From assembly GCA_012845835.1 (NCBI GenBank), contig JABAKD010000004.1, forward strand, positions 11,137,522 through 11,201,521: DNA of 64,000 nucleotides, in the 5' to 3' direction. Source of the stretch: Undaria pinnatifida (taxonomy: Eukaryota; Sar; Phaeophyceae; Laminariales; Alariaceae). A model generated the notes under the pieces. The model searched no databases. It was not told where the DNA came from and was given only the letters and a program-made list of their open reading frames with translations. Position 1 is the stretch's first letter. Each line of letters opens with the position of its first letter. The position numbers and the translations under genes are program-made. Below, piece by piece: positions 1 through 12,200 of the stretch.

Positions 1-47
1 GACGCGCGAGTACACGTCGGTAATGAGTCCACCGTTGCCGTTAAACC
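1..47 (-). CDS. Possible exon of another gene running off the left edge
   Basis: The minus strand reads FNGNGGLITDVYSRV without a stop to the window edge. It follows a plausible acceptor (CCCGGGAAG). Composition looks coding, but the stretch is too short to name. It could also be chance or part of the GFAT downstream region. Confidence 0.2.
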
Positions 48-469
48 TTCCCGGGCCAAAGTGAGCAAAGCACAAACATAAGACGATGGAATAAAATTAA
101 ATATATCCGAAAAATACCTGAAGAGCTACTTGCAGGTATCCTACCGTAGGTACTTGGTTTCTCTCGCGAAGAAAAATCTAGGTTCTCGGATAATTCTCGG
201 AAAAAAAAAGGCAAACTTACGCCGTCTTTCCGAGAAGCACCCCCCCCCCCCCCCCCCCCCCCGACCCCCCCCCGCCCCCTCCCTCCCCCCGTCTGCCTAT
301 ATGTTCGGGGGGAAGGGGGAGGTATGTACGTACGTACTCATACAACAGCTGTTTGCAAGGGTGAACAAGACCCGCAAAACGCAAAAAAAAAAAAATCACA
401 AAACCAAACACCGGCGCCTCAAAATTATCGTATCGTAAGTGACAAGCGAAAAATCTCGATCTCCACCCC

Positions 470-810
470 TCCCGCTTCTCCGCCCCTTCGCTCCAATCAG
501 ATCGCGCAAAAGCCAAGTATTACCAACCCCATCACCCCCCCCGACCCCCCATTCGACTCCCGCGTGAACGAGATCCGACACCAAACACCAAACAAGCCCC
601 CCCCCCCCCCCCCCCGGCTTCTTCGTCTCTTGTTCCAACCAGATCCAACAAAGAACACCCCCCCCCCCCCCCCCAATCTCCGTCTCTCGTTTCAACGAGA
701 TCGAAAGAAAACAACCCAACTGCCCCTACACCACCTCCATTTCTCGTTCAAAACGAGATTGCGCAAAGAAACATCAAACCACCCCCCTCCCCCCCCCCCC
801 CCCCCCCCCT
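470..810. repeat. Poly(C)-punctuated tandem repeat
   Basis: About five diverged units of roughly 60 bases. Each carries a C(G/T)TTC-AA-(C/G)AGAT core and ends in a C tract of up to 22. Long frames here are low-complexity Pro/Gly translations. Confidence 0.7.
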
Positions 811-1539
811 CAATCAAAGGCCAACGTAGGCATCTTCCGCCGTAGCGTCGACCACTGTAGGGGTTAAAAGCCATCCGCGCCCCTTTCCCCCACCCCCCTC
901 ACACACATCCCTGCAAAAAATCCGTGGAGAGCTGGCCGGGCCACGCTCGGGGGGGCAGAGCGAAGGAAAGCACAAGCACACCACTCACCGTGCTTTCAAT
1001 TTTTCGTTTCCCCTAGACCACCACCAACAGATGAGCCAGTACCAATAGACCAGCACAAGCAAATCAACAGCCCGCTATCAAGAGAAACAGTTTCCGACAA
1101 AAAATCCCGACCGTAGAGGTACACGCCCCCTCGACCAGCACTCGACTTGCCACCCACGAGAAGACAAAGAAAATCCCGAGAAATTTCCGGAACGCTCAGC
1201 AAGTAAAATTCTGAGAAATTTCTGGAGAGGTCTGCGACTATTTATTTTTAGAATGTTCCGATAGATACTACAGATGCACGGAAGAGACACCAGTGGGGCT
1301 GTTTCGCCTTTTTTTTCACCGTACCCCCCCTCCGCTGACCGTTCTCTACCCACCTACAAAGATACGCGACGCAACGCAACGCAACACGACGCCAAAGATT
1401 TGCACACATAATAGACAGGCAGACAGGCAGACACACAGGCAGACCACGTAGACAAGACACAGGCACTACACAGGAAGGCGCGCCGCCTGACGAAGGTTCG
1501 GGTGGTTCGGAGAACATTACACTTCCAAGGATATGTCTG

Positions 1540-1760
1540 GTAGGGTATACTCAAGTAGGTTCTTCGGGTCATACTCGGGTAGGTAGGGGTAGGTATACCC
1601 GGACATACCCGGGTAGAGTACGACATACTTGTACAATCTCGGGTATCCGTGCTCCAAGCCTCATTGGTAAGGTCATACTCGGGTAGGTACCCAGGTATAC
1701 CCGGGTATAGGGTACCCTGGTATAGGTACCCGGTATAGGTACCCGGCGTACATGCCTTAA
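1540..1760. repeat. GGTACCCGGGTAT-type degenerate minisatellite
   Basis: Repeated short blocks such as TCATACTCGGGTAGG and TATAGGTACCCGG. No gene is seen between 48 and 4,086, except the poly(C) repeats and another degenerate tandem repeat at about 3,150-3,430 (GCGGTCGGTAG-like units). Confidence 0.7.
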
Positions 1761-4086
1761 TAAACACGCCCTTAAACGCTTCGTGTTTTGGTTCCGATGG
1801 TCGTCTCGGCCGGTGCGGTGCCGCGATTTGTGTGTGTGTGCCCGCCGGGCAGAGGCGCTGTCTAGTCTGTTGTGACTGCCTATGGAGTTGCAAAATAGGG
1901 AACGCGGCGGAGGGGGAGGAGGCGAGGGTGATGGGTTAGTTCGAGTGCTCAAAAGCAGGAATACGCACGTTCCACGAGTTGTACGTACAAGAACAGGTCT
2001 ACTAAGCATGGCAATACCAGGAAACGAGCAGGCAGAACATGACAAAACATAGTACCGGTTCAACACAAACACCCACGACACGGCTATAACGCGGAGGGAG
2101 ATTTATCAACAATAAGCAGGCAGTACAGCTAATGTCAAGAATCCTTTTAGCGAAATCAAGCCGATACACTATTAAGAGATACCCGCTTTGTTAAAACTTG
2201 TTGTTTTTCCGCGATGCCGTGTCACCGGAACGATGAATTGATGCATTTCTAGGTCACCATGAAAACCGTAATAACTGAGCTATGCAGTCAGCGCGGACTG
2301 GATATAAAACCGTAATTTCCAACAAGCAACAATAATGGGAGGGAAAGACGTTGCGGGGACTCATGCAGTCAGCGTTGATTGCATCGTACCTCTGGGAGAG
2401 AAGGACGTCGGGGGGATTTGAATCCCGGACGACGTTTCTATGAGAGATCCCCCATAGCCACTTAGTAAGACAGTCAGCGCTGACTGCACAGCTCAGTGTT
2501 TAAGGTGTTTATCTAATAAAAACATGTCAAGATTAATTTATAGCATCGGCCATACAGCGCCGCCCGGGCATCGAAACTGCTGCTGTGTGCGAGTGGGTTT
2601 GTAACTGCGCCGCCGATGAGCGGCTGCTAGAAGAAAGACATTGCACCGTGTTTGAATCAGTTCATTGGTGCTCCTATGATAGCAATTACTGCACACGCGC
2701 AAAGCATGGGAACTACTTGAATCGAACCGCCGCGAGCGGTTCCGCTAAGAAACGGTTAAAAACGCCGCACGCGTCGCTTGCTTTCGTTCGTCGGTGTACA
2801 CGGGGCCCAGCAGGGTTAGCAGTACACGGGGCCCAGCAAGGTTAGCAGGTAGCAGGGCAATTCATGACAATAGTGTTTCTTGCGCTGAGGGCGGCCTGCG
2901 ATATCGTGTGTTCGCGATAAAAATAGTACAACCATGCCACTGCCGCCGCGGGGGCCTGAGGGCGAGGGCTCAACTTCCAGGTGGTATAGCTGGGAGGCAT
3001 GAACATGGCCGACCGGGAGTTGTTGAATTTCTCGCGGACGGTTCTCTCGGACGGCCGTACACACTCGAGAATCGAGAGCGGGAAGCGCACAGCTGATATG
3101 ACCGATATCACATTCGGTTGTTCCATCGGCAGCACGTTCAGTGGCTAGCTCGATAAATACGATAGGAAGTACGGCCGGTGGGATGTTCGGGAGTACCTGG
3201 CACGCTCGTTAGTGCGGTCGGTAGCATGGTAAGGTCGGTGATACGGAGGGTAATACGATTCATAACGCGGTCGAAAATATACTGTCGGTAGTGCATTTGT
3301 TAGCACGTTCAGTAGTACAGTGCGCAGAACGTTCGGTAGTACACTCTGCAGCGCGGTCGGTACTGCGGTCGGAAACACGGTCGCGGTTTGGCAAATTAAA
3401 ATCGCGGTAGCGCGGTCGGTGGCACGGTTGGTAGTCCCAAGTACTGACGCGAAATACTACAGGTCTTCCCGCAGCCGGATCGTCTTTCGGTAAAAAAATG
3501 GCTTGTCTCTCCTTACCACGTTGTGTGTATGAGCAATGCAGGAGCTCATACCCGCTCTCGCGCGAGGAAGGAGGGGGTGGGGGGGGCGGGGACGAGGGGA
3601 GGGTTATGAGCGACGACTCACTTGGTAACTCGTCGCGTCGAAGACATGGATGGAGTCATCAGTACGTAGACGGGAACGACTGTTGTTGTTGGTGGTGTCA
3701 GGTCGAGTACGTCGGCAATTTTCAGGAACAGTAGACATTTCCAGACCCATCGCGAGTGCGCCGGGGGGCCGGAGGAGGGGGGAGCGGGGGGGGAAGGGGG
3801 AGGGGAAACACACCAGTTATAACACGAAGTACAAGTGTTGAACGAAGAAACAAAGAGTGGTGGCGGGGGGCGGAGACGTGCAGAAGGGAGCGACAGCAGC
3901 GAAACACGATTCTATTCCTGCCGCTGCGCGGCACAGTCCTCGTAGGCGGTTTGGGAAGGGAAATAACTTAATCTTTCCCCCCGCTGTCTTTGGGTCCCAA
4001 AAGAGTACACACGCTTAGGAAAGCGGCGCAAGGATGTTCGTGCTGGAAAGCGCACGCTTTCTTCTTGGCAAAGCTATCCTTGTTGA

Positions 4087-4128
4087 TTATCTCCAGCATG
4101 GCGCGAGACAAAGACGAAGAGAGACCGA
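4087..4128 (-). CDS. GFAT: GFAT exon 17, candidate terminal exon
   Basis: Family members usually end NLAKSVTVE. The best continuation I found is acceptor CTCCGTCAG followed by [13 protein letters not shown] and a stop, 228 bases below exon 16. It begins with the expected Ser-Val but then diverges and is longer. I looked for a closer SVTVE-like end at lower coordinates and found none. The true 3' exon could be elsewhere. Confidence 0.4.
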   Translation of the reverse strand, partial: SVSLRLCLAPCWR

Positions 4129-6174
4129 CTGACGGAGGTGGACTAAAAGGTCTTAACAAAGCGCGCGTTTCCCCATATTTCATGTTCGAGAGCGTCGACA
4201 CTTTTCCGAGAGCTTTCCGAGAAATTTCCGAGAATTTCCAGAGATGCTTCCTGTTTCACAGAGTTGAATTTTTGAGCGAGCAATTTTTTGGAGCGATTTC
4301 TTTCTCGAGAGTTTTCTCGGGAAACGTTTCTCAGAAAACTATCATTGTTCCTCACCTTGGCGAGGTTGCGGGGAGTGTCGGGGTTGATCCCCTTGAGGAG
4401 CGCCAACTCGTAAGCGATCAGCTGGAGGGGCAGGACGCCGATGAGCGCGGTCAGCCTGTCGTTGGAGGGGATCACGATCGGGTCCCCGTCCAGCCCCTCG
4501 GCAAGCTGTGAAAATAGAAGCAAAAAACAGAAACACCAAAAAGTTAGAAGAAAAAACGGACACAAGCCAAAAACGTTTGCGTGATTAAACAAAAACAAAC
4601 GCCCACAGTAGCATTGCCGGTTACCACGTACACAGCAAACGGACACAACACAGCCTGTTTACAGACGGGAGGTCACGATCGGGCCACGGTCCATCCAGCC
4701 CTTCTCGGCAAGCTGCCAAGACAAAAACAACGCTTGTGGTAAAACAAAAAAGAAGCTCACGGTTACAAAGTAAAAAAGTTGTATGATAATCATACCGGTT
4801 ACAACAAAAAGTGAGTGCTGCGGCGCCGGGGCGAGGAGGATGTACAGCGGATCCGTCATCTGGAAGATGCTGACGTTATTATCGGGCCGTGACCGCGATG
4901 CCCGTTTTGCACTTACTTATGCGTCGGGCAGGGGCGGAGCTACAGCGCGTGGCGGCCACGATACACTGAGCGCACCGAGACGCATACCTCGTACACGTTC
5001 TGTTTGAAAATAGCGTCAACAACGGGTGTGCTAAAGCCCATACGATTTTCATTCCTACAGGATTTAGTATGCCATACCAAAATCCACACGGAAAAAACCA
5101 AGAAAAACAAGCACGGCTCAATTGCTGTGCTTGTGCACAAAATACTCAAGCCAAAACACTACTGTGATTAAGCGCGCTTTATTTTTCAGGTTGCTCACGG
5201 ACAACAAATAAATACCGATATGGAGGTTGTCCAGACCATTGGCACGCGTAGGGTCTATCTGGGTGAGCGGGGATCTAGCTATCGAGAAGCTGCAGTCATA
5301 GACTTACTGCTATAAATACTCGTAAACAATACAGCACACCCCCCGTGACAAATTTCAGAGTCGATTAGCTCCAAACCCAAGGGGGTCACACACAACGACA
5401 AAAGTTGCGCGTGGGTGGAAAGGTCTCGTCGACACGATTCGCTCGGCGGTTGCGTCTTTCCCGTCGTCGGGAAAATCAGCGTCAAAAATCGCCCGACGGT
5501 TAAAAAACTTATTGGGGTGTGTTTGTATCGCTTTTTTTTTTCAGGGTCCGGAAAAAGTTGCGAAGAGAAAAAAGAGGAGTGGTTACGGCAAGACTGCGCT
5601 TGTGTGGTTGTGACGCTCACGCCACGATAGTTCGTGTGCATCGCGTTTCGAGGGATCCAGAAATAGATTGAAGCACTCACAGCAGGCTTGTCGGTGACGA
5701 CATCGTTCTTTACGCTGCCCATGGGTTTGGTTAGTAGGCATATAAACCCGTTTAGGGCCCCAAAATCCCTCCCTATACTATCTTCGAGGAAATCCCCCCC
5801 CCCCCAAAAAAAGGTTGCCAGTTGAAAAGGCGTTAAGGCACTCACAGCAGGCTTGTCGGTGATGATGATAACGTCAGCACCGCGAGCCTTGACTTCCATG
5901 CCGGCCGTTCGCATCTGGTGCGCGTGCTCGTCATCCAGAATAAGCATGATCACCGGCGTAGATCCCTCCGGGCCCTTCAACGCGGTGTCGACCCCACCAT
6001 GTGAGAGGGAAGGAGAGCGAGAGGGAGGGCGGGTAGGAGGGTTATCCCTTGCGCTAATACTGCAGAAAAAAGGATTCCGCGATTATTTTAGGGTAGTTTG
6101 CCCGAAAAACGAGGCTAACGTGGCTACAGTTTTAGAGTGGTTGGCACACCACCACCACCACCACCAGCACCACC

Positions 6175-6205
<31 letters not shown>

Positions 6206-9200
6206 CCACCACTACCACCACCACCAACACGATCAGTAACGCCAACACCACCACGAACACCAACGACGCGAGTCGTGGAGGATGGACGAGGACGGAAAAA
6301 CAAGAACGGCTTCAACAGCACCACCAGCACCCACACCAACGCCGAACGAACAGCAACATTCTAGATGTTTTCGTCACAAACGAAGCAGCACCTTTCAAAC
6401 CCCCAATAATAGTACAGAAAAAAACAGCGACTCTCACATCTTGGCCGTCAATGAGCGCGAAAGGCCCGTGCTTGAGAGCACCGCCGCTGTATCCCTCCGC
6501 GTGGATGTAGGACATCTCCTTCAGCTTAAGCGCGCCCTCCATGGCCACAGGCTCCCCGTAGCCCTTGCCGAGGACGAAGCAGTGGCTCTTGTTCAGCAGC
6601 CTGGGAACAAAGAACAGCGACGAAGCATAACAACGGACGGTCAGGAACAGAACATACTACTGATTGTGCTTTCTTGCTTGATACGGATATGGTAAGGGGA
6701 GAGAGCAGTTCCAATGATAGATTAGCGTTGTCGTATTGGGATACCGGGATGGCTAAAGCCACCACCACACAGTAACACAGCATATATAGCTCTTGTGGGG
6801 ATTCAGAGTTTCAAAAATCTAAAAACACGCTTTTCATGGGGTCTACCTGGTATAAGGGCGAAAATGACAAAAAAAAAGTTCGCCGTCTGCAACATAAACA
6901 ACCGCCACCGCAAAACAAAAGAGACACAGCAGAAGCCACGAAATAAGACAGCCTATTTACACGATCGTACCTGCCGGCTACTTTCTGGCACTTGGACCGG
7001 ACACCCATGGACATGCCGAAGCTGATTGGGAGCCGCTGGAGGGCCTCCATCAGCTTGCTCTTGTCCATCATGTGCATCTGGCCTCAGGCGAAAACGGAAA
7101 AAAAATAACGTCAAAACCGAAAGAAGCTGGTGTTGACACACTCAAACAGTACGGGTCTGCACCCAGGTTGTACGTATACAAAATGGCACATGAAAAAAAG
7201 CAGGCAAGTCCCACATGGCACAAACAAATGCCCACACTATAAAACGCCAGAGACTCCTATGGTTACAAAAAAGCGCGCAATAATAAGAAGGCGAGCAACT
7301 CCCTACTATTGTCGTATAGCGTTGGGTATCGAAAAATATCGAATAACTTAGGATATCGAAATATCTAAGGCGTCGATGTATCGATTTAAACGGGGTCGGA
7401 ACACGTAACAGCAGCAAGAGGTCCAATTTTGGTGTTGTCTTACCTCTGCCAAATCGAAGGGGCTGCTGGCCTCCGCTTCCCGCATCTGCCTGAACCACAA
7501 AGCCATCAAAGCCAGAACCGTCACCTACAAGAAAAAAAAAAATAAGGGAACGTTGTCAGCCGCGATCCGGAGGTGCTTAGACTCAAGCTCCTTGATTGTC
7601 TTTAGGCCATCGCCATGGACCCCGCTGTCGTCACAGGCGTAGATGGGTCACAACAGGAGGGTGGCATGGAATCCAGGGGGCTCGACAATCCGAACCGTAG
7701 CAATTTCACGCTCACGACATCGCTATACTCTCACAAGGCCCCTGTTCAGAGTTTCACCAAGCACGGTAATGCCATGCTAGAAGGCACGCACACGACCTCA
7801 GAAGGGCACACCTGGTATTTGCCAACGTATCAAAGGGGTTAAATCGAACAATTTTTTTTTGTTGCTTTTTTTTGCTTTCTTGGCCTGGTCTACTTTGCTT
7901 TCGCCACGAAGAAAACCAAAAACCAAGAATTCTGCTGTGAAAAAAAAGGATGTGACTGCCCCAGGCTGAACAAATAACAGCGTGTTACGCCTGACTCTAC
8001 TGCCTATAACGACGGAATGACGGCCGGGAAGGCGCGAAACTGGTGGGAATTAACACACAGCGATCCATACACAGAATGACACGCCCTGGATAATACCTGG
8101 TGCGTAATAAACGTGGATGGACGGACGGACTGAGGGGGATACACAACCGAAACAAAACCGACGGAACGATCCACAAAGGAAGGAATGCGACGAACCATAA
8201 CGGAGGAACATAGCGATCGTACTGTATAAGTTCCCTTTACTTAGGAAATGGTGTACCGGCGGTGTTTGGCGCCATTTTCCGGTACAGGTAGTACAAAATC
8301 GATCACATGAAAAGCACCTTAGACTACAATGTACATTATCCATAAAGCGGTGTACCGATGGTGTTTTACCGATGGTGTTTGGCACCATTTTACCGTACAG
8401 TGGAAAGTGGCCACAAGAAGCACCTTAGTCGCTATTTTTGGTGTGTATTATCGTGAGGTCTTGGTACTATTGCACCCACGAAAACTCCAAATTTTTAACG
8501 GGCACGATAGCACCAAGAACTCACGATAAAAGACACAAAAAAAATCGACTGGTGCTTCTTGTGACCACATTCCACCGAACGGCAAGATGGTGCGAAACAC
8601 CATCGGTACATCGATTTTTTGATGATGGGCATTTGCACGATGTGATAGCGATTACCGAGGACTATATACAGTGATCCGACCCAACGACAAACTAACAAAA
8701 ACAATCGGCACTACGTGACGTTGAGTCCCTGATCCCATGCGCAACGCTGCACGCAGGCGCGTTGGCCTTGATCATCTCCCTCCTTGGCCAAGCGATCGGC
8801 GGAATAATGACGGAATGGAAGGCACTGGACGTACCTGAGTCGTGTAGGCCTTCGGCGTAACGGCTGAGTTTTGGTAGGCAACTGGTTTGACAAAGGGACT
8901 GTAACACCCTCGAATTCCTTCACAAATGGCGTTGTCGGCAGGACATCTACTTCCTCAACGCTTCGGTGGGAGGAAAGCCGACAAGAAAATGGATGAAATG
9001 AAGTACCAACAGAAAGAGTGAAACGAAATTACCGACGGAAAAACAGATGGAAACGCCGACGGAAAACAGAAGGAAACTCTTTGACCGAAAACACACTACC
9101 GACGGAATGACGGGCCGACGGACGCACTTGAGTGGTGAACGCCTTGGTGGAAGCCACGGCCGTCTCGCGCCCGGCGTTGAGGTAAACGCCCATCTTGGTC

Positions 9201-12200
9201 TCTCTCGCGATAGCAGACCCGACCACGTTGACCACGGACAATCGGGGAATTCCGACCATCTCCGCGGCCTTAAGGGCTGTTCACAAAACGTTTTCGTTGT
9301 TTGGTTGAGGTGGCGATTTTCGGAGGGGGGGGGGGGGCGAGGGGGAGGGGGAGAGAGGGCGGGGGGAAGGGGGGTCGCGGGTTACAACGGCAGGTCTGGT
9401 TGGACGCTGGTCCGGTTTTATTGGAGCAGCTATCGGTCGACGCATCGTCACGATCGGTCGAACGCCATTTGTCACAACTATTGCTGTACGCATACAAAAT
9501 CTGCATCGTTGATCAGCACCTTGAAACCTGATCGACCCACCCCCCCATGCCCCATCGGTCCGTACAAGTTTCGCGAAAAACATGTGGATGGGAAGCCGGT
9601 TGGCATAGCTTACCCTTTAGCGTATCCCGCGTCTCTCCGCTCTGGCTGACTGCGATAATGCCCCCGTGGTTCTTTGGGATGTCCTGAACACGCAGCTCGG
9701 CCGCGTCCTGAGATATGGGTCAAGGAAGAGCAGGGTAGAAGAAACGTAAACACGCATATACCAGATACCAGAGCAGGGCAGAAGAAACGTAAATACGTAC
9801 CAGATACCAGAGCAGGGCAGAAGAGACGTAAATACGTACCAGATACCAGAGCAGCGCAGAAGAAACGTAAATACATACCAGGACCAGATACAAGGTGTAC
9901 TATTAATATTAGTAAATTTATCGTCACCACACGTGAAGTAAAACCGTACCCACTACTGTACAAAGTAGACCTACCCACTGCCAAGATATGACGTGATGAC
10001 GCTTATAGGCGGCGATCCGATATTAACTCTCAAGTTAGTTGGTTGACCATACGTCGACGGCTGATGGTATTACCTTTTATCAATATAGAATGCAGAAGTG
10101 TACGTATAATATGATCTTGACGATGATCACGTTCTTGAAAACGCTGACCGTCAAAAAAATATCATGACGATGATCACGTTTATGACAACGCTGACCGTGG
10201 TGGTGGTGGGGGTGGTGGTGATAACATCAGAATAGCCCGCTTCCCTGTATGGCCCCTTCCTGTATACGGCATCGCCAAATACCGTTCGAATCCGGAAAAT
10301 CAAACACAGCCCTCGGAAACGAAGAGACTCCCGCCTTTTGTTGTACACGCCCCCCCCCCCCTCCCCTCTCTTTTACCTGAGCGAAGCAGGTGTCAACGGC
10401 CCCCATGTCTCGCATGAGCTTGGCACCGTACTGGCTGGCGTACAGGCTGGTGCCGCAGGCCGCGAACAGCAGGTTGCGTACGTGGCTGAGCTTTTCCTTG
10501 TTGCGGTCGAGTCCGCCAAGCACCACTCCCGACGAGTCCGTCATGCGCCCTAGCGAGTAAAATAAACACCAAAAACAAATGAATAAAACATACACCAGAC
10601 AAAAATAATTGAAGAAAACCAAAAGAGATACCCGTGCTTCAAGAAAAAAAGGGGAAAAAAACGTATCGGATACATATCGGTACCACTTAAAACCTATCGG
10701 TATAAATTCGACGTACCGAATCATAAAAAGTCGACAATCTTGTTGAAAAAATTGAAAAAAAATCGACTCCCTGGTACACCCCCAGCCTGCAGTATTATTC
10801 GAGGCACGATGGAGGCCCCGACCGCGGCACGACATGCCGTACGATTTGAATGATCACCTCCGAATGCCAATGCCCTAGCGATGGCCATCGGCTGCTGGAG
10901 CGCTTCGTAGAGGGTCCAGTGGGCGTGCGGGTCCGGTGTCGACTCCACCCCGTGATCCGGGGCCTGATACCATTAGTAGCGAGCGGGTAAGTCGCAAAAT
11001 TAAAAAAAAAAAACGAATATGACAACGGAAGCGGAAACAACAAGCAACGTTCTTTTTCCCCTTGATTTTCTTTGTTTTGAGAGAATCCAGCAATGGTTGT
11101 TGACAGCTTGGTTGCGATGCTTCAGACATGGTGAACATCCACCGCAGATTATGCGTGGGCAAAAAAAGCTTAAAAAAGTGGACGCAAGGGCTGCGGCTTT
11201 CTCGCATTCCGACAAAGCTAGCTTGATGTCTGCATAGCCATTCCCGCCAACTACTAGACGAAACTGCAGATTATAGTTGAAAAAGCTGCAGGTGATATTC
11301 AATCTACTTCAAAGGTTACCGAAAACACTTCCCGCCAAATACCAGATGAAACTACTGATTCAAAGTCAGTAAAACTGCAGATGATATTTTTCACCTACTA
11401 CTAAGGCTGTTGAAAACAGTTCTTTCAAGGTTATCGAAAACACTTCTCGCCACATACCCGACGAAATCGCAAGATGTATAGTTACTAAAACTGTAGGTGA
11501 TTTTTAATCTACCTCTAAGGCTACCGAAAACACTTCTCGATGCTGGTAGATACGAGCCTGCTTCTTTTCCCCCTACTCAGAGTTCCGCCACCAACAAGAC
11601 AGGGTCTCACCAACTCCATCCGAGCCTTGTCGAGCGAGCACTCGGTTGGGGTGATGACGGCGATCTCTCCATCTTGCATGGCGATGAAGTTCTTTGTGTG
11701 ACGGTTGAAAGCGGCGGTTTCTGACGCGACGTAGATGTGGTCCGTTCCCAGGCCGATCACCATTGGGGAGCCGTTGCACGCGACCACGAGCTCTTCCGGC
11801 CTGACCCAAGAAGAAGAAAAAAATAATATAAATGGAAGATAAAGGAACAAAGAAAAACGAAAACAGAGCAAACAACCCCTTCCCCCGCCCCCAATAACAC
11901 AATGAAAAAAGGAAAACATGCGCACACACACCAGATACAAAAGTACATGCGTGCACCTGCTTAAACGAACAATCCCCACAGAACTACAATGTATGTCGCA
12001 CGGAGCGCCTGGTTTGCCTGTTTGGGTGTTTTCTAAATCTGCTTTGGCCCAAAGACTCTATGCGAGGCGCGCGACGAGGGGCCCCGGCGTGTCCACGTTG
12101 GCTCAGGCCTTGACGATGGCCATTCAATTTTCTTTCGTCCGAAGACCCTTAGCGAAGCACACATACAAAGAGGCATCGGCGTGTCCATGTGCGCTGCGCT

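Noticed and set aside
2400..2430. tRNA-like B box (GATTTGAATCCC)
   Set aside because: No matching A box or acceptor stem is found upstream. I found no convincing tRNA or rRNA in the window.
8711..8923. Minus-strand frames near 8.8 kb as the exon after STKAFTTQ
   Set aside because: The correct next exon is at 7,444-7,524 ([11 protein letters not shown]). The 8.8 kb stretch only repeats the end of exon 11.
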